Assembly: GCA_037176885.1 (NCBI GenBank)
Contig: JAWWNJ010000005.1
Coordinates: forward strand, 992,001 to 1,056,000
DNA from: Favolaschia claudopus
Taxonomy: Eukaryota > Basidiomycota > Agaricomycetes > Agaricales > Mycenaceae
Length of the DNA stretch: 64,000 bases
Reading direction: 5' to 3'
The notes below the pieces were generated by a model. That model saw only the letters and a list, made by a program, of their open reading frames with translations, was not told where the DNA came from and made no database searches. A program made the translations under genes and the position numbers. Shown here piece by piece: positions 10,975-23,068 of the stretch. Position 1 is the stretch's first letter. Each line of letters opens with the position of its first letter.

Positions 10975-13150
10975 GACAAGAAATATGGGACTTTCAACAG
11001 AATAGGCAAGTGGTTTAACGTTTGAGTGGGCGTGGGACGGAGATCCGGAGTGATTCTCGTTGTCGAGGGCAAGAAGAAGAAGAGGAGAGATGGCAAGGGC
11101 AAGGCACGGGAGGTCAGCAGAACCACAAGACCAACAACAACGTAAATGTATGGAGGAATAATGGTCCGGCAGGCGACAAGGCGTGGAAGTTGAACAAGAA
11201 CACTGCCGCAAGTGAAGAGAAGAAGAAACCGGCACGGAAGGGAAGGGAGCGAGGGAGCGTGGGCCAGCGACCTCGCGTTAGAGACTTGAGCTCAATTTAA
11301 CGTGTGTTTGAACTCGGCGCGTGGGGACGCCAGTGGATATAGGCGATAAGTTCGGGGAATTGGCGGCCATTTTTATCGTGTTATTCGGTATGCACTGTAC
11401 CGGGTGGGTTTCAGGTAAAGAGTGTGGCGAGTCACTGGCGACGCAGACAGTAACCCAGGGCAAGAGGATATCGCCGCGCCGTCAAGTAGTAAGCGGAAAG
11501 ACATACGAAGTCTCAACGTCTGGATCAGGATGAGAACTCTGCATCCAAAGAAAGAAAACAGGAGAGGATGGACGAGATAGGCTGACCGGACAGTATGCCG
11601 TTATTACCATCGTACGGCAGACAGACGGTCGAGGTCGAGGGTGGTGGCAACAGGAAAGAGGAAATAGTACTAAAAAGACACAAGTGGTCAGCGGAACACA
11701 GATATCGCGATCGCATAAAGCATGGCAATGAATGGTCCTGGATACCAAGACAAGAAGAACACTGATGGGCATGAAAATCGCCGATCGTTGTGCTAGTCTT
11801 TGAGTTTGTGCGTCGGTGTATCCGAGTCAAGGAATGTGAACCTCTTGTGGTTGTTGTTGTCCAGTAGAGGTCGGTGTTCGGGTAATGTAGTATCAGGTGT
11901 TCAACTGGGTGAGGCCCTATGTAACACAAAACCCAGGGTAACATAACATAACTTGAAGAAAGTGCGCGGTTAGTGGCAGGTGAGTCAAGCTCCGGTCTGG
12001 GGGAGGGCTACTATTCGAGGATTAGAGATTTTGAACAAGTCAGTGGTCCAGACGCGATAGGACAAGTGCGGGGTGGAAACGGCGGCTTTTGCGGAGGGAC
12101 ACCTGAGGGCTTTGGTTTCGTTACCTTGAAATGAAACGAGAAACCCGGCATGCGAGAGACCGAACTCCGATAGACCGACCGACGACAGCCAGTGAAGAGG
12201 ACAAGGGCAAGGCAGGCACGAGCCCTCTACGACAGGTCAGCGGAACAAGAACATTTCGTAACAACAACAGTGGTCCGACATTGCATGGGAAAGATGTGGG
12301 GAAATTGAGTTTGCGCGTGGGTATGCCAATGGGTATTCGATCGAGCGCGGGATGTGTAAATGAATGCCATCTTGTCTTGTTGCTAAGCGAGGACAAAGAT
12401 TGTTGGTATGGGGCGCGGAGGTAATAAGTGGGTCTGAGCGCGAGGGAGAGCACAGAAGGTATGTAGGCTGAGGTGTGCGTGTCAGTGATTCGTCGGTGGC
12501 AGGATAGGTCAGCCTTACAGTGCATGTTCCGGACAGAGATCAAACATAGGATAAGGAAACAAGTTAATCGAGACACGATAGGCAGCCACGCCGGCGCAGA
12601 GTACGAGTAGTACGGCAGAGAACGATCAGATTTGCTGAAGCATGAGAGACCGGAAGAGGGTATCGGTGTGGTTTCGTTATGTACTTACTTCCAAGCGACA
12701 TTAATTGAGACCAACCGGTACGGAAGTAAGAAGGATACAGAGGCACGAGAAAGTCAGCGGAACACAAGTATCTCGTAAGTAGCACTAGCAGTAATGGTCC
12801 GACGTTGCTTGGGAAGATACCTCGCCGAGAGTTTCGCGGAGTGTGAACGAATACTTGGCTTCGACCGGAAGAACGCGAACCAACCAGCGCGATCTCGAAA
12901 CCGGAAGATCGCGAAGGAATACCTTACGTTGGTGATCAGGCTGAGCCTCACTCGTGAGCAGTCGTTAGCTGACCCGGGGATTCATTTCCGAGTCCGAGTC
13001 GGCGCGCGAGATCTAGATAACACAAACTTGAAGATCTGGAGATCGGCGGGAAGAACGAGACAAGCTTCGCGGAGTGTGAATGTCTTGTCTTCAAGTTGTC
13101 TTGGCTTGACCTGCGAAAGACGGTACGCCGTTTTTAGTTTGGTGCAAGGT
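10975..13150. repeat. Diverged 2.2-kb repeat, copy B
   Basis: Same orientation and block order as 1678-3990. The GTCAGCGGAACA...TGGTCC motif occurs near 11689, 12236 and 12752, matching the three positions in copy A. The two copies flank the RS-type protein and the dehydrogenase. Coding capacity is not visible. Confidence 0.75.
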
Positions 13151-13531
13151 GGTGGTCTGTGGACTCGACAGTGGGAGAAGACAAGAGGGAGCCAGGCAAG
13201 GCAGGCGACACACGAGTATACATGTGGCTGCCAGTGGTCTAGCTTCCGCATAGTGGTTAGTTAACGGGGGGTTGAGCTTGAACGTGTCACATCGCATGGA
13301 GTTGTCGCTGGTGTGTTCAGTCGATCGGCCCGGGTGTTAGACAAGAGCTCAGACAGGAGCAGGTCAGTCGTTGCAAGTCGGGCAGGGGTGGGGTTGAGAC
13401 AATGGAGTTTGAGTCCGACCGAGTCAAAGATACAACAAAAAGGAGTGTGGTGCCTGTTGTCTGACACGAACGAGCCAATCAACTGTCGAACGCAAACCGT
13501 GACAAGACGATCGGATTCCGGAACTCGAAGA

Positions 13532-13771
13532 GTTGTGGGTCCACATTCAATGGCTCCACCCTCGAGGTAGGCCTTCACGGCCAGCCTGACCACGCAAGCC
13601 CTCCGTTCCTGGTGATTTTGGAGTCAAAACGCCGATGAACTGATTGCGAGCGGCAAAGTTGGGTTGAGAATGAGCGAGCCAGCCGAGTAAACTAGCGGAC
13701 ATGGTCGTTCGTGGAACGCTCAAGTGACGTTTATCTGCCGTTCGGCTGACTAAGTTCTGTGGACCCACAAC
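13532..13771. repeat. 14-bp perfect inverted repeat pair, 240 bp apart
   Basis: GTTGTGGGTCCACA at 13532-13545 is the exact reverse complement of 13758-13771. Together they could bound a tiny element. No target duplication was recognised, so its nature is open. It lies in the non-coding stretch 13151-13908, which otherwise shows no gene. Confidence 0.5.
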
Positions 13772-13908
13772 AAGCGCCCTCTTATTACCCTCTTACGTTG
13801 AGAGACCCAGCTTAATTCTCCTTTTGCTCCTGGCCTTCATTCTCGCCTGCAACGGGTCAGAATTTTACTTGTGTTTCCCTCAGTGGAGCTGGCGATTTCC
13901 TCGAGAGA

Positions 13909-14943
13909 ATGAATTCCGACGCGTCCATCGACTTCAAAAGTCTGAGCGTTGATAACGAAGCGTCGCGCGCCGCATTAGACGTAGATACATCTAATCCTTC
14001 ATCCCAACTGATGATGAGACTAATTTTTCAATGACAAAAAAAGGACATCGTTACCTCCCAAACACCGGATCCCATCAAGTACCTGCAAGAGGTTTTATCT
14101 GCTTGCGGTCTACCATTCCCGACGCCCGATGAACTCGCTATCCTGCGTCCAGGCAAGGAGCAAGGCCGCCAAGCTGTCTTCTCCATTGCCAAAAAGTGGA
14201 TCGTCCGAATCTTCGAGCTGCACGAAGGCTACAAACAACCCGCCTCATTTCTTTGGCGCCTTCTCAAGGAACTCGAACATCGTGGTGCCCCCTGCGAACG
14301 CATTCGCTTCTACGGCACTCTCTCTACAAATGAATCCTTGCACTACACCGTCACCGAGTATTTTGACGGCGTCGCGCTCACGCACGAATTGTGTACCCTC
14401 CCGCAAGTCCGTGAGCAGATCGTTGCTCTTTATCGGCATTTAGGCGAAATCAGCGTGCGAGACACAGTGGCAACAGTTGAGGAGTACATGCGTCCTCGTC
14501 TGGAACTGCTCCAACGCAAGCTCTCTGGTCTCTCGCCCGACATCATCAAACAGGTGGGGCAGCTATCGCCTTTGTCAGAGCTCTCCGTCTTCCGTATGCT
14601 CCTCTCCCATCGTGACCTGGCCCCAGAAAATATCATCGCCCGCTTTGGACCCTCAGTGAACGACTGCGAGTCCATGACGCTTGCAGTAATCGACTGGGAA
14701 TTCGCCGCCTACGTTCCCGAGTTTCATGTCGTCCTTCAAATGGGAAACGAATCCGGACGCGAGCTCTGGGGAGAGGACTTTCTGCACCGTATCGGGCTGG
14801 GCAAGTCTTATCCAGAACGAATTCTCTGGACAGAGAGCTTGTGCATGCTAGCGGAGGACTACGAGCAGTGTGGGGCATTGGAGTTCGAAGCCGAGGTGAA
14901 GGTGGTTATCAGGGGGTGGGAGTCGATCGAGGTCTTCGGATGA
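13909..14943 (+). CDS. Aminoglycoside phosphotransferase-type kinase
   Basis: Two exons, 13909-13980 and 14044-14943, with a 63-bp intron, give 323 residues. The catalytic loop reads LSHRDLAPENIIA (HxD...N) near residue 228-240, and the metal-binding segment follows as VIDWEFAAYVPEF, the DxD/DWE equivalent of APH/ChoK-like kinases. The N-terminal lobe contains a KKWIVRIFE strand and a glycine-poor loop, as usual for fungal members. These proteins are expanded in Agaricomycetes; the natural substrates are unknown and antibiotic resistance is not implied. The start was chosen because the short first exon splices in frame; without it there is no ATG before the conserved region. Confidence 0.88.
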
Positions 14944-15772
14944 GATTGAAACGCGTCGATGTGGTCGCAATGGAATAATTGAGAGATGCGAGGGAGTCGG
15001 TCGGGGCTGGTAATGACCGACACACAAGTGGTACCCAGAACTGGAAATGGTGCACAGATATTCCGATGGTGGCGGAAGTCGCGACTCGTCGCGTCCCGTA
15101 TACGCCGTAGGCTGCGCCCACGCGTCTTGCTCGGACACCGGTGCATCGCCGTTTCAAGTGGCTTCATTAGAAATTCCGCTGATACTTTTGGCTTGTAGTA
15201 CGAATACGTTCCTGGTGATTCGCAACTTGGTGAGGGTCGGAGAGAAAGGGTGCGCCTCAGTCGAGTGTTGATATACGTTGATACTGTGAAAGTCCGCTCG
15301 GATTAACGTAACGCACTGGTGGCAATCAAGTTCCCACGCCCGTCGGGTTCATCCAGTGTTCATCAGTGTTCATCCCTCCTCGACCGGCGCGCCCCGTCAA
15401 CGCCCCGTTGGTAAGCCCACAATTGCGGCAACCCATGGAAAACCTTCAGCGAATTGCACCTAACCACATCTACGATGAAGAAAGGTCAGTTAATTTTACA
15501 CCTCTTCGAGAAACATGTCTTTGGCGCAAACTTAGCGCAAACTGAACTAACACCGTATTCTGCGTGCCCTGATGTATCCCCAACAACAAATCATATATCC
15601 ATCTGCTCCCCATTCAGTTCCAATTCAGTTCCGCGGCTTATCTGCATCATTGCCCAGGCAGTTCAAAAAAATCCCTCTGATTCTCTGAAATCAAACTGAT
15701 TCTTGTGATGCTTTCCTTGCTACCACTCTCACAGAGTTCACCTCTCTAACCTTTACTCTCGCGCGCCCCTCT
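14944..15772. other. Intergenic, no gene recognised
   Basis: This is the 3' flank of the kinase and the promoter of the following surface protein. A short direct duplication of CAGTGTTCAT lies near 15354-15373. Nothing else is seen. Confidence 0.45.
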
Positions 15773-17724
15773 ATGAGGCTTCCACACTCGTTTATCACCG
15801 TCCTCGCAGCCTTTGCATCCATCGCCAGCGGAGCTTTAACCAACACAACCGTCGACGACTCGAGTTCGAGTTTCAGTTGGTCTGGGGAGTGGACTGCTGT
15901 CTCGCCATCCTCCCCTTGTGACTTCTGTGCCTCCAAACCGGACCCCTCCCAGACAAACGGTGGAACTTGGCACGACGGAAACACAGTCGACAATCCCTCC
16001 CGGCAAACCACTGGTTCTTTCACCTTCAAGGGTTCGTAAATGCCACTCTCCGCGTCGAGAATAATATCTGATCGCGTCAACAGGCTCAGCAGTCTACATC
16101 TACGGCATCGACCAGACCAACTCCCAACCCAACATCGCCTTCACCCTAGACAGCATCCAGAAAGTCCACCATTACACCGGCTCAGAACGTTTCGCCTACC
16201 ATGCGTTATACTTCTCTGCGGACGGACTCGCTTCGGATCAGACGCATACTGTGAATTGGGTGTACAATTTTGCGCAGAACACGGGAGTCGGCGTCCAGAG
16301 TGCATTATTTGACTATGCTATTGTTACGACGGGGCAGGAAGATCAGGCGCCCCCACCACCTCCGCCGCCGCCACCGCCTCCCACCTCGAGCACGTCCGTC
16401 TTTCCCCTCCCCTACATGCTGCGTTCACCTACATCGAGCAAGGCAACCTCCATCCAATAACCCAGGGCCGAGGTACGTTCCTTCGATTCTATATCATATT
16501 ACTTCACGACATTGACTCTCTCAGTGGTTCCACCGGCGGCAACGATAACAATCCACCAAAGTGAGTCAGTCCGACACTAGCGTCCCATTCAGCAGCATTT
16601 CCCGACGAACCTCAGTCAACCTAGCGGGAACAACAGCAACTCGAATCCGTGGGTCTTGGATTTTGGTTCAGGTTTTCCTTTCATCGCTCACTTCGATCAT
16701 ATCAGAAACAAGTCCGGCAGTCCGTACGTCCCGTCTACTTTAGATACGCTCTTCAGCATTTCAATAGTCCTCGAAAGCACTTCGCCTCCCTCGGGTTCGG
16801 CACCCAGCGGCAGTGGGGCGTGAGTTCTCTTCCAAGCTGTCTTGTGGACTCCCAGTATCGTTGCTGAATGCCCGACAGCTCAATAACGAATAACAAACGG
16901 CCTGCAGAATGGGTTAAGCCACCTCGTGAGTTGTCAACGCAAATGTCCAATTGTTGGATGTTCATGATACCCGCTTAGGACCACACCGATAGGTCAAGCG
17001 ACATCAGGGTCAGTCTTTCTCTCCCCTTGCATCTATCTACATTCCTCCAACTCATCAATGTAACACATACTCTTTCTTCTCGTTCATCAGCACAGTCACG
17101 TAGGTCATCCATACACTCCAAAGCCACATACTTATCCCTCCTCCTTTCCCCCTTTCCTCCGAGTGTGTCCGGCATAACAACAGTAACAGCCCTCACCGCC
17201 TCTTCCACCTCCGCCCACCCATAGGCGCTATTATCGGCGGCGTCGTAGGTGGCATCGCTGTCCTGGCTCTCGCGGTGTGGTTCATCCGCCGACGCCGCCG
17301 GTCTCGGGAAACATTCCTTAGTGAGAAACCAGACGGAGATGCTCGCACTCAAAGTCGCTTTCTAAGCGTCGAAGACTACCGCACGCGGTCCCGGCAAGCG
17401 CAGGGCCTTGCACCGTCACAAGAACGTGAGTGTGGAGCAGCTCATTTCTTTCAAACAGCCCTTTGATTTCATTTTATCTGCAATAGCTTTAACCGCACCC
17501 TCCACCCTTGCGCTCCTTGCCGACCCACAATCACCGACACACCCTCGACATCAGCATGGGCATCAACAACAGCATCCAGCTTCTCCCCGCCCTCGGTTAG
17601 CGCCCAATCCAATTCAGGTAGTAGTAACAACTTGCGATGGATGGAGGAACGAATAGCGTCGTTGGAGGCGCAGGTAGCACTGCAAGAGCAGCCTCCGCCG
17701 CCTGCTTATGGACACGATACATGA
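15773..17724 (+). CDS. Secreted/surface single-span Ser-Pro-rich protein
   Basis: A signal peptide (MRLPHSFITVLAAFASIASG) begins exon 1. Exons that close in phase are 15773-16031, 16084-16393, 16443-16472, 16525-16560, 16616-16648, 16706-16723 and 16757-16819. Splicing between 16879 and about 17187 is uncertain. A later exon (about 17188-17427) carries the membrane segment AIIGGVVGGIAVLALAVWF followed by a stop-transfer RRRRR. The last exon (from about 17552 or 17570) ends with a helix NLRWMEERIASLEAQVAL and the tail PPPPAY. The ectodomain has a galectin/jelly-roll-like pattern (SWSGEW...YIYG...HALYFS) and then a PPPPP and Ser/Asn/Gly-rich linker. This architecture is widespread in mushrooms as uncharacterised cell-surface proteins. 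A role in wall sensing or adhesion is inferred. Confidence 0.75.
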
Positions 17725-17751
17725 TGCATTGTAGATACATGATGCATTGTA
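17716..17751. repeat. Perfect 18-bp tandem duplication at the stop codon
   Basis: GATACATGATGCATTGTA occurs twice in tandem (17716-17733 and 17734-17751). The first copy contains the stop codon TGA (17722-17724). The unit carries the internal palindrome ATGCAT. Confidence 0.8.
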
Positions 17752-17984
17752 GTTTGTTGGTTTGTTTCTTTTTCATTGGGTTGATGGACGTTGTGACGAA
17801 GACTGTTTATCGTAGGGAAGGCACCCCATATATTTCGAGAGCGTTAATGTACCGAGCTGTCAAGGTTTTCACAATTTCGCTCCAGCAATCTTCTGGCCCC
17901 GCAACAGCAGTGGCTTGATCGACGCCTAAATAGTATCCACATGTTCAGACGGGCAATAAGGTACTCCGACAGACAAGATGCACC

Positions 17985-20630
17985 TCATACGCCTCCGTCC
18001 ACATCCGTCTCATTCAGCGGCTCTTGTTGCGCCTTGGCCCACAGCGCCTCGTACACTCTGCCATCGTATACCCCCAGCGCACTACGGTGTAAATGAGAAT
18101 TCAAAGCTCGGTAAAATCGGCATCGATACCAACCTGTCGAGCTCCCAATCCGAAAACCCAAACGCATCGCTCAGCCCTATAGCTTCAAGCAGCAACTCGT
18201 TACACGAACGTGCCACGGCCAAGCGCAACCCGCTCGTCGGGTTGTGCGAACCCGGCTCGACAGTGGCGGGGAGCAGGCCAAGAGAAAGTAGGTCTACGAG
18301 CGCCGACTCTAGGGTTGTGAGGAGATACTAGGATCCCATAGACATGAGCCTGTCGAATTCAAGAGAGGGAAAGACATAACCACACCAGCAAATACACCTT
18401 CCGAACGGCCGCAACCTCACGCGGCTTAAGGGCACTGTTCAATCCCACGATAAGCTCACCCACTCGCGCTGCGACAAAGGCTTCTGCGATAGCACGAGAA
18501 ACACGCTGAGTGATCGAGGGGTCCGGTGTAGTCGTGGTATTAGCCATTTCATGTACCAGCAAAGCAGCGCGCCACTCCAAGAGCGAAATCGCTGCTTCAG
18601 GTTCGGCCCAAGTGTCGGCAGTTGCTTTCGATGGGATCGATGCCTTGTCCCGTATGAGGCGCAGATACGATGAGGTGCTAGAGAGCGAAGCCGGACGGGC
18701 GGTGGAGAGGCTGCGGAATGTTTTGAGCGCTGCACGTACGACTTGTTGTTCGAGGATGCTGTTCTCGCCTTCGTATCTGGAACGAAAAAGATTGAGCAAA
18801 GAGACAAACGGGGACCGTAGAAAGATATTACTTACGTTGCAGCAGGTAGGAAATCCGCGTATAGCTTTCCCAGCCCAGCGAACGCACTGTAACCATGGCC
18901 GCCCATGGAACGACGTGCCGTCTCGAGGTCCTGGATGCCAGTGGTAGACACCAGGACCTTCAGACCGCTCACCATATGGTGCAGCTCGGCCAATTGGGAC
19001 GTGTCTCCAACAGAGAGATCGCGCGTGAGCTCGTCCACGCGTCTTGTCTATGGAAAGTTATGAGCGTGAAGCCTATTCCAGGCGAAAATACTTACCAATG
19101 CGCGTCCGAGCTCAATGTAAACAAACGCTCGCGCGAGTAAGGGAATGATGCGAACATGCACCGAGGGGTACGTGATGATTTGTCGCTCAAGGCCGTCGGG
19201 GCCGATTTCGCCTTGCCGTCGCACGGTGGCATAACGGATAGACACGGTTGCAGCTGGAAGGGATGAGAAGCGAGCCCATGGTAAGCAGGAAGGATGTGGA
19301 TATACCCTTTGCGATCAGCCAGCCAGCATTGGTCACCATTCTGTTCCCGATTCGAAGTCAATGCTAGAACTGGCATGGACCACAAATTTGAAAGAGTACT
19401 CACAGTGAGCGAAAATAAATCAGCTTCAGCGTGGTTTGGTAAACTTTTCGTGGATCCACTTCGCGAATAGACGCACCCCACTGAAGCTCATCTTCGCGTG
19501 CGGTGGTGTCACATATTCACCTGTGTCAGAGACGCCCGCAAACTTGGAGAGCATATTTTCTTTGGGGAATCCGTACGTGATCGAAGCGGGCGAATCCGTT
19601 GTCCGTTGAAGCCCAGCCGCCTAAGGCCTTGGGACCTGGAAGAAAAATGAGCATAAACGTATTATATACAAAGAGTATCAGGCTGACCGACGTCTCCAAG
19701 AGTTCTCCAGGAAGAGTTTCATGCGTCTCTACAGACAAATCAACAACGAAAGTAGGCAAAGTGCTCGTCAAGTTTACCCAACGAACGCAGCTGCACGAAG
19801 AACAAATGAGGGCCCATATCTTTTCCTCCCGGCAGAATCAGTTTGGCTTGAATGATCCCATGCGTGGCCGTCTTTCCAAGCGCACCACTCCACCACTTCG
19901 TGCTTGTCAAGGTAGGCGAATGGAGCTCGAATTCCCGCGTTTGACGCAGGTAGGTCGCGGTGTCTCCAAACAACTGAGGTTACTCCCGTGGCCTAGTTCA
20001 GTCTGCAGGTAACAGCCGAGGATCCCTTTGCTCGCTGTCACTGCGGCATATTTGGAACGGAGCCCTGTCGATGCTTGCAGTTCGAGTACCGGTTTGAAGG
20101 CTGGCCAGAGTTAGCTGGAACTGACGGACAAATTGGTAGTAACTGACTGATGTTATGAGATGCTGGCTTCGATGAGACAAAGTGAATTCGGATTATGATG
20201 TTGACCCACCGATAGGCAGAGGTTCATCCATGACAGAGAGAGCAATGGACATATCCTCTTGCGACCATTCGTGAAGTTCCTGCAGCTCGTACAGCTGTTC
20301 GAGATCGCTTCGCCGCGAAGGAACTGCTCTTGACGGCTGTGAAAAGCTCTTTACATGGAATGATCAAATATTCTGTCCACATTCAGACTCCACACATACC
20401 GCAAAGATTTGTCGAAAACAGGGTCATTAGAAAGGATCGTGACTATCTTCTTCCTTCTATCCCACAACAAAGGGCCACCTATACAAGTAGTTAGGACCTC
20501 GTCATCATCCGAGCAATCCGAGCGAACCGTTAAGAAACTTCCGGACATCTGCAACCTCGATGGACGTTGCAGCTCTTGCATTGGTCATGTCGATGGCATT
20601 CTGCTTAGTGAGATCGTGGGAGGTAGACAT
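17985..20630 (-). pseudogene. Acyl-CoA oxidase with three frameshifts
   Basis: Peroxisomal acyl-CoA oxidase carries out the first step of fatty-acid beta-oxidation, with FAD and O2, making H2O2. Exons by splice phase: 20528-20630, 20396-20478, 20210-20336, 19778-20100, 19688-19728, 19477-19635, 19404-19423, 19306-19340, 19096-19253, 18836-19047, 18386-18776, 18134-18327, 17985-18081. Family landmarks are clear: ILGCYLQTELGHGSN, LTSTKWWSGALGKTATHG, RRSMGGHGYSAFAGL, and YEGENSILEQQ with the catalytic Glu. The frame breaks at about 19960-19963 (one base missing between GHGSN..LE and TATYL), about 19704-19707 (one base missing between LPG and TLGDVG) and 19561-19567 (one base extra, in a CCCC run before ENM). 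Every other junction closes. It is either a decaying gene or three assembly errors. No SKL-type PTS1 is present; the tail is DVDGGV. Confidence 0.85.
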
Positions 20631-21178
20631 GGCGGCGAAGGATATGCAGGCACTGGACTAGCATCCATCCAAGATTTATACAACTTCAAATTCAAGGGTG
20701 GATGGCGGTATGTGCTCATTCCGATTCGCAGATCGGGATAAGTATCATGAGTTCTTTTGCGAATTCTTGTGTTCTTCCATGGCTCGTCAGGAACGTAAGG
20801 GAAAGGCCAGATGATGTTCAAAGTCGTCGAAATTCCAGGGAGTTGGGACAAGTCGGGATCACGGTGGAATTGGAATGTTGCTCAAGGCCTGAGTACTGAG
20901 TGGCTGTGCTGCCACACTCACTCCTTCAAGCCTCCTTGGCCTTGTTCCTGCTGTTATTCGTCGTCCGCGTCAATCTTGAATCTTCAGAATCATAGCACTC
21001 GCCACTGTGGCTCTCGTAATATCGGCGGATTCCAGTCGTCGAAACCGGCGAACTATTCAAATTCAGAGCGTTTAACTTGGGCGGTTTTTCGTAAACATCC
21101 CTCTAATTAAGGCTTTCCCCCCGGAAACGGGTCGAGTCTCGGCCCATAATTCTCAATCCTCGGTCTCACACACAAGCC
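20631..21178. other. Divergent promoter region, duplicated at 48.6 kb
   Basis: This region lies between the oxidase (-) and the second kinase (+). Its last 150 bp (from about 21028) are also present upstream of the truncated kinase copy near 48614, so promoter sequence was duplicated with the gene. Confidence 0.6.
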
Positions 21179-22616
21179 ATGGCCGCTACATTGGAGGAAA
21201 CAGACCAAATCTCAGAGTTTGACTATGACAGCGACGACGAGACCGCGCCGGGCCCATTCTCCCTTACAAAACTGACCGAAATCGCTAGCACAACTGCTGA
21301 AAAGAACTGCACGCTGGTCAAGCTAGCAGAGGGAGGCTATCACAAGGTCGACGGCCAAACGTGGGCCCGTTAAGCGGGTCTTTGATGCGTTAACTTAGGT
21401 TTACGATGTTCTCTCTGACGGTGAGCCGGTAGGCATGGTTGCTCGTGTGGCAGCACCTGCTTTTCCGAAAGACAAGCTCGAATCGGAGGTCAGTCAATCG
21501 AACGTCGAATTCACCCCCCTCGACGTTGATAATGCGATAGATTGCTACGATGCAATATGTGGCTTCACATACCAGTATCCATACTCCGCGAGTCCATGTT
21601 TGGAACTCCAACGGTAATAACTCTGTCGGATTGGAGTATATGATACTCGAAAAAGTAATTATCCTGATCGTTCATCTCAATACTAATTCTCACCTCAGAT
21701 TAGCGGTGTCTCCGCTAGCGACGTATGGGACACGCTGTCCCTAGAATCCAAAAAAGTGACAGTCTCCGAAGTGGCAGACCATATAATCCAACTCTTCCGC
21801 CTTCGATTCGACGCCGGTGGCTCGCTATACAACGATACAGACGGAAACCGAGTTGTCGGTCCGATTATATCGATCCCGTTCTATCGAGCTTTGGACGGAT
21901 ATATACGCTTCGACCAGCCTGTTGACATCACACTTGCTTCGTATCGGGGTCCTTTTCGCACCGCGACTGCGTACATGCGCTCTTCTCTAGACGCGGAACT
22001 TCGGCTCGTCGAAGATCAACGAGAGCATATACTGGAATACGAGCTGGAGGGAGATGAAAAGCGTCTTGAGCAAGGGCGCCGTGCGCTAACAAAGGCTGTC
22101 AAACTTTGTGCGGTTTATCCAGGAGACGTCTGCGTCTCCGAACCACTTACCTCTCCTGACAAGTCATTCTCTCTTCGCATGGATGACTTTCGGCTGTCCA
22201 ATATCATGGCGAGCAAACTGATTCATTCCAGCGTACAGTATACTGATCCAGTCCTCCAGATCAACAAAGAAACAGGCCACGTAACCGGTATCATCGATTT
22301 CGAGGGAGCGACAGTTGCCCCATTATGGGAATGCGCCTATATTCCACGATGGCTGCAGGATCACAACGAATGGGACGGGTCGTACGAGGGCGGGTCTGCT
22401 GAAGACAAGAAAATTCTCCGAGAGCTGTTCTTGGAGAAGGTGCAGGAGCTTGATCCAACAGGAGAATGGATTCGGGCGTCTGACCGTGGTCGACCGTTTC
22501 GTGAATTCGCTCATCTATCCGGTTTCCAGGTTGGCGTGTGGGCCAGTCAGGAGGAATGGGTTGATGAGCGTTTAGAATGGACGAAGACACATCCCGGCGT
22601 CGCGTTTCCTTCATGA
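21179..22616 (+). CDS. APH-type kinase, fungal expanded family
   Basis: Four exons, 21179-21346, 21399-21488, 21541-21654 and 21699-22616, all in phase, give 429 residues. The N-lobe shows KLAEGGYHKVYDVLSDG (glycine loop) and VARVAAPAFPKDKLESE, the usual signature of the Agaricomycete APH family. The segment ATMQYVASHTSI..P.V..W and EYMILEKISGVSASDVW follow. The catalytic region is unusual: FSLRMDDFRLSNIMA replaces H-x-D with M-x-D, the D and N being kept, and the metal-binding DFE appears as IIDFEGATVAPLWECA. Function is unknown. A promoter-plus-5'-half copy lies at 48614-49215. Confidence 0.87.
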
Positions 22617-23068
22617 TAGCTAGTTCGATATAAAATCATGTTTTGTATCTCAAGCACCGAATCAATCGATACCCCTTTCGACTCGAAACAATCAAGCTAA
22701 TTTTCGTTGCATTATTACTGGTAGTACAGAGTGTATGTGTGTTGTATATGCCAATGTATGAAGAGAAATGCAGCTACAGATTTTCTACATAATGTCCATA
22801 AGTATGTTCATATGGGCTCAAGAGGGTTATGTGCACAGCGATATAGTCGATAGCGATTTTGAATAGATAGATGCTGAGATGGATGGGGATGGGGTAGGGG
22901 GGTATGCAATTCAAAGCAGGGACACAGCATATACGACAGCGAAGAAGAGACAAGAGATGAGACAGGGAAGAGGAAGAGGGACGGGAGATGATAATATAGA
23001 TGAAAAATCAAAGACGAGACGAGATACAATGAGGGGGTGGGTCAACGCTGGACTTGCTCATCGACGCA
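22617..23068. other. Convergent intergenic region
   Basis: These are the 3' flanks of the kinase (+) and the coiled-coil protein (-). A/T- and purine-rich sequence, with no gene seen. Confidence 0.5.
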
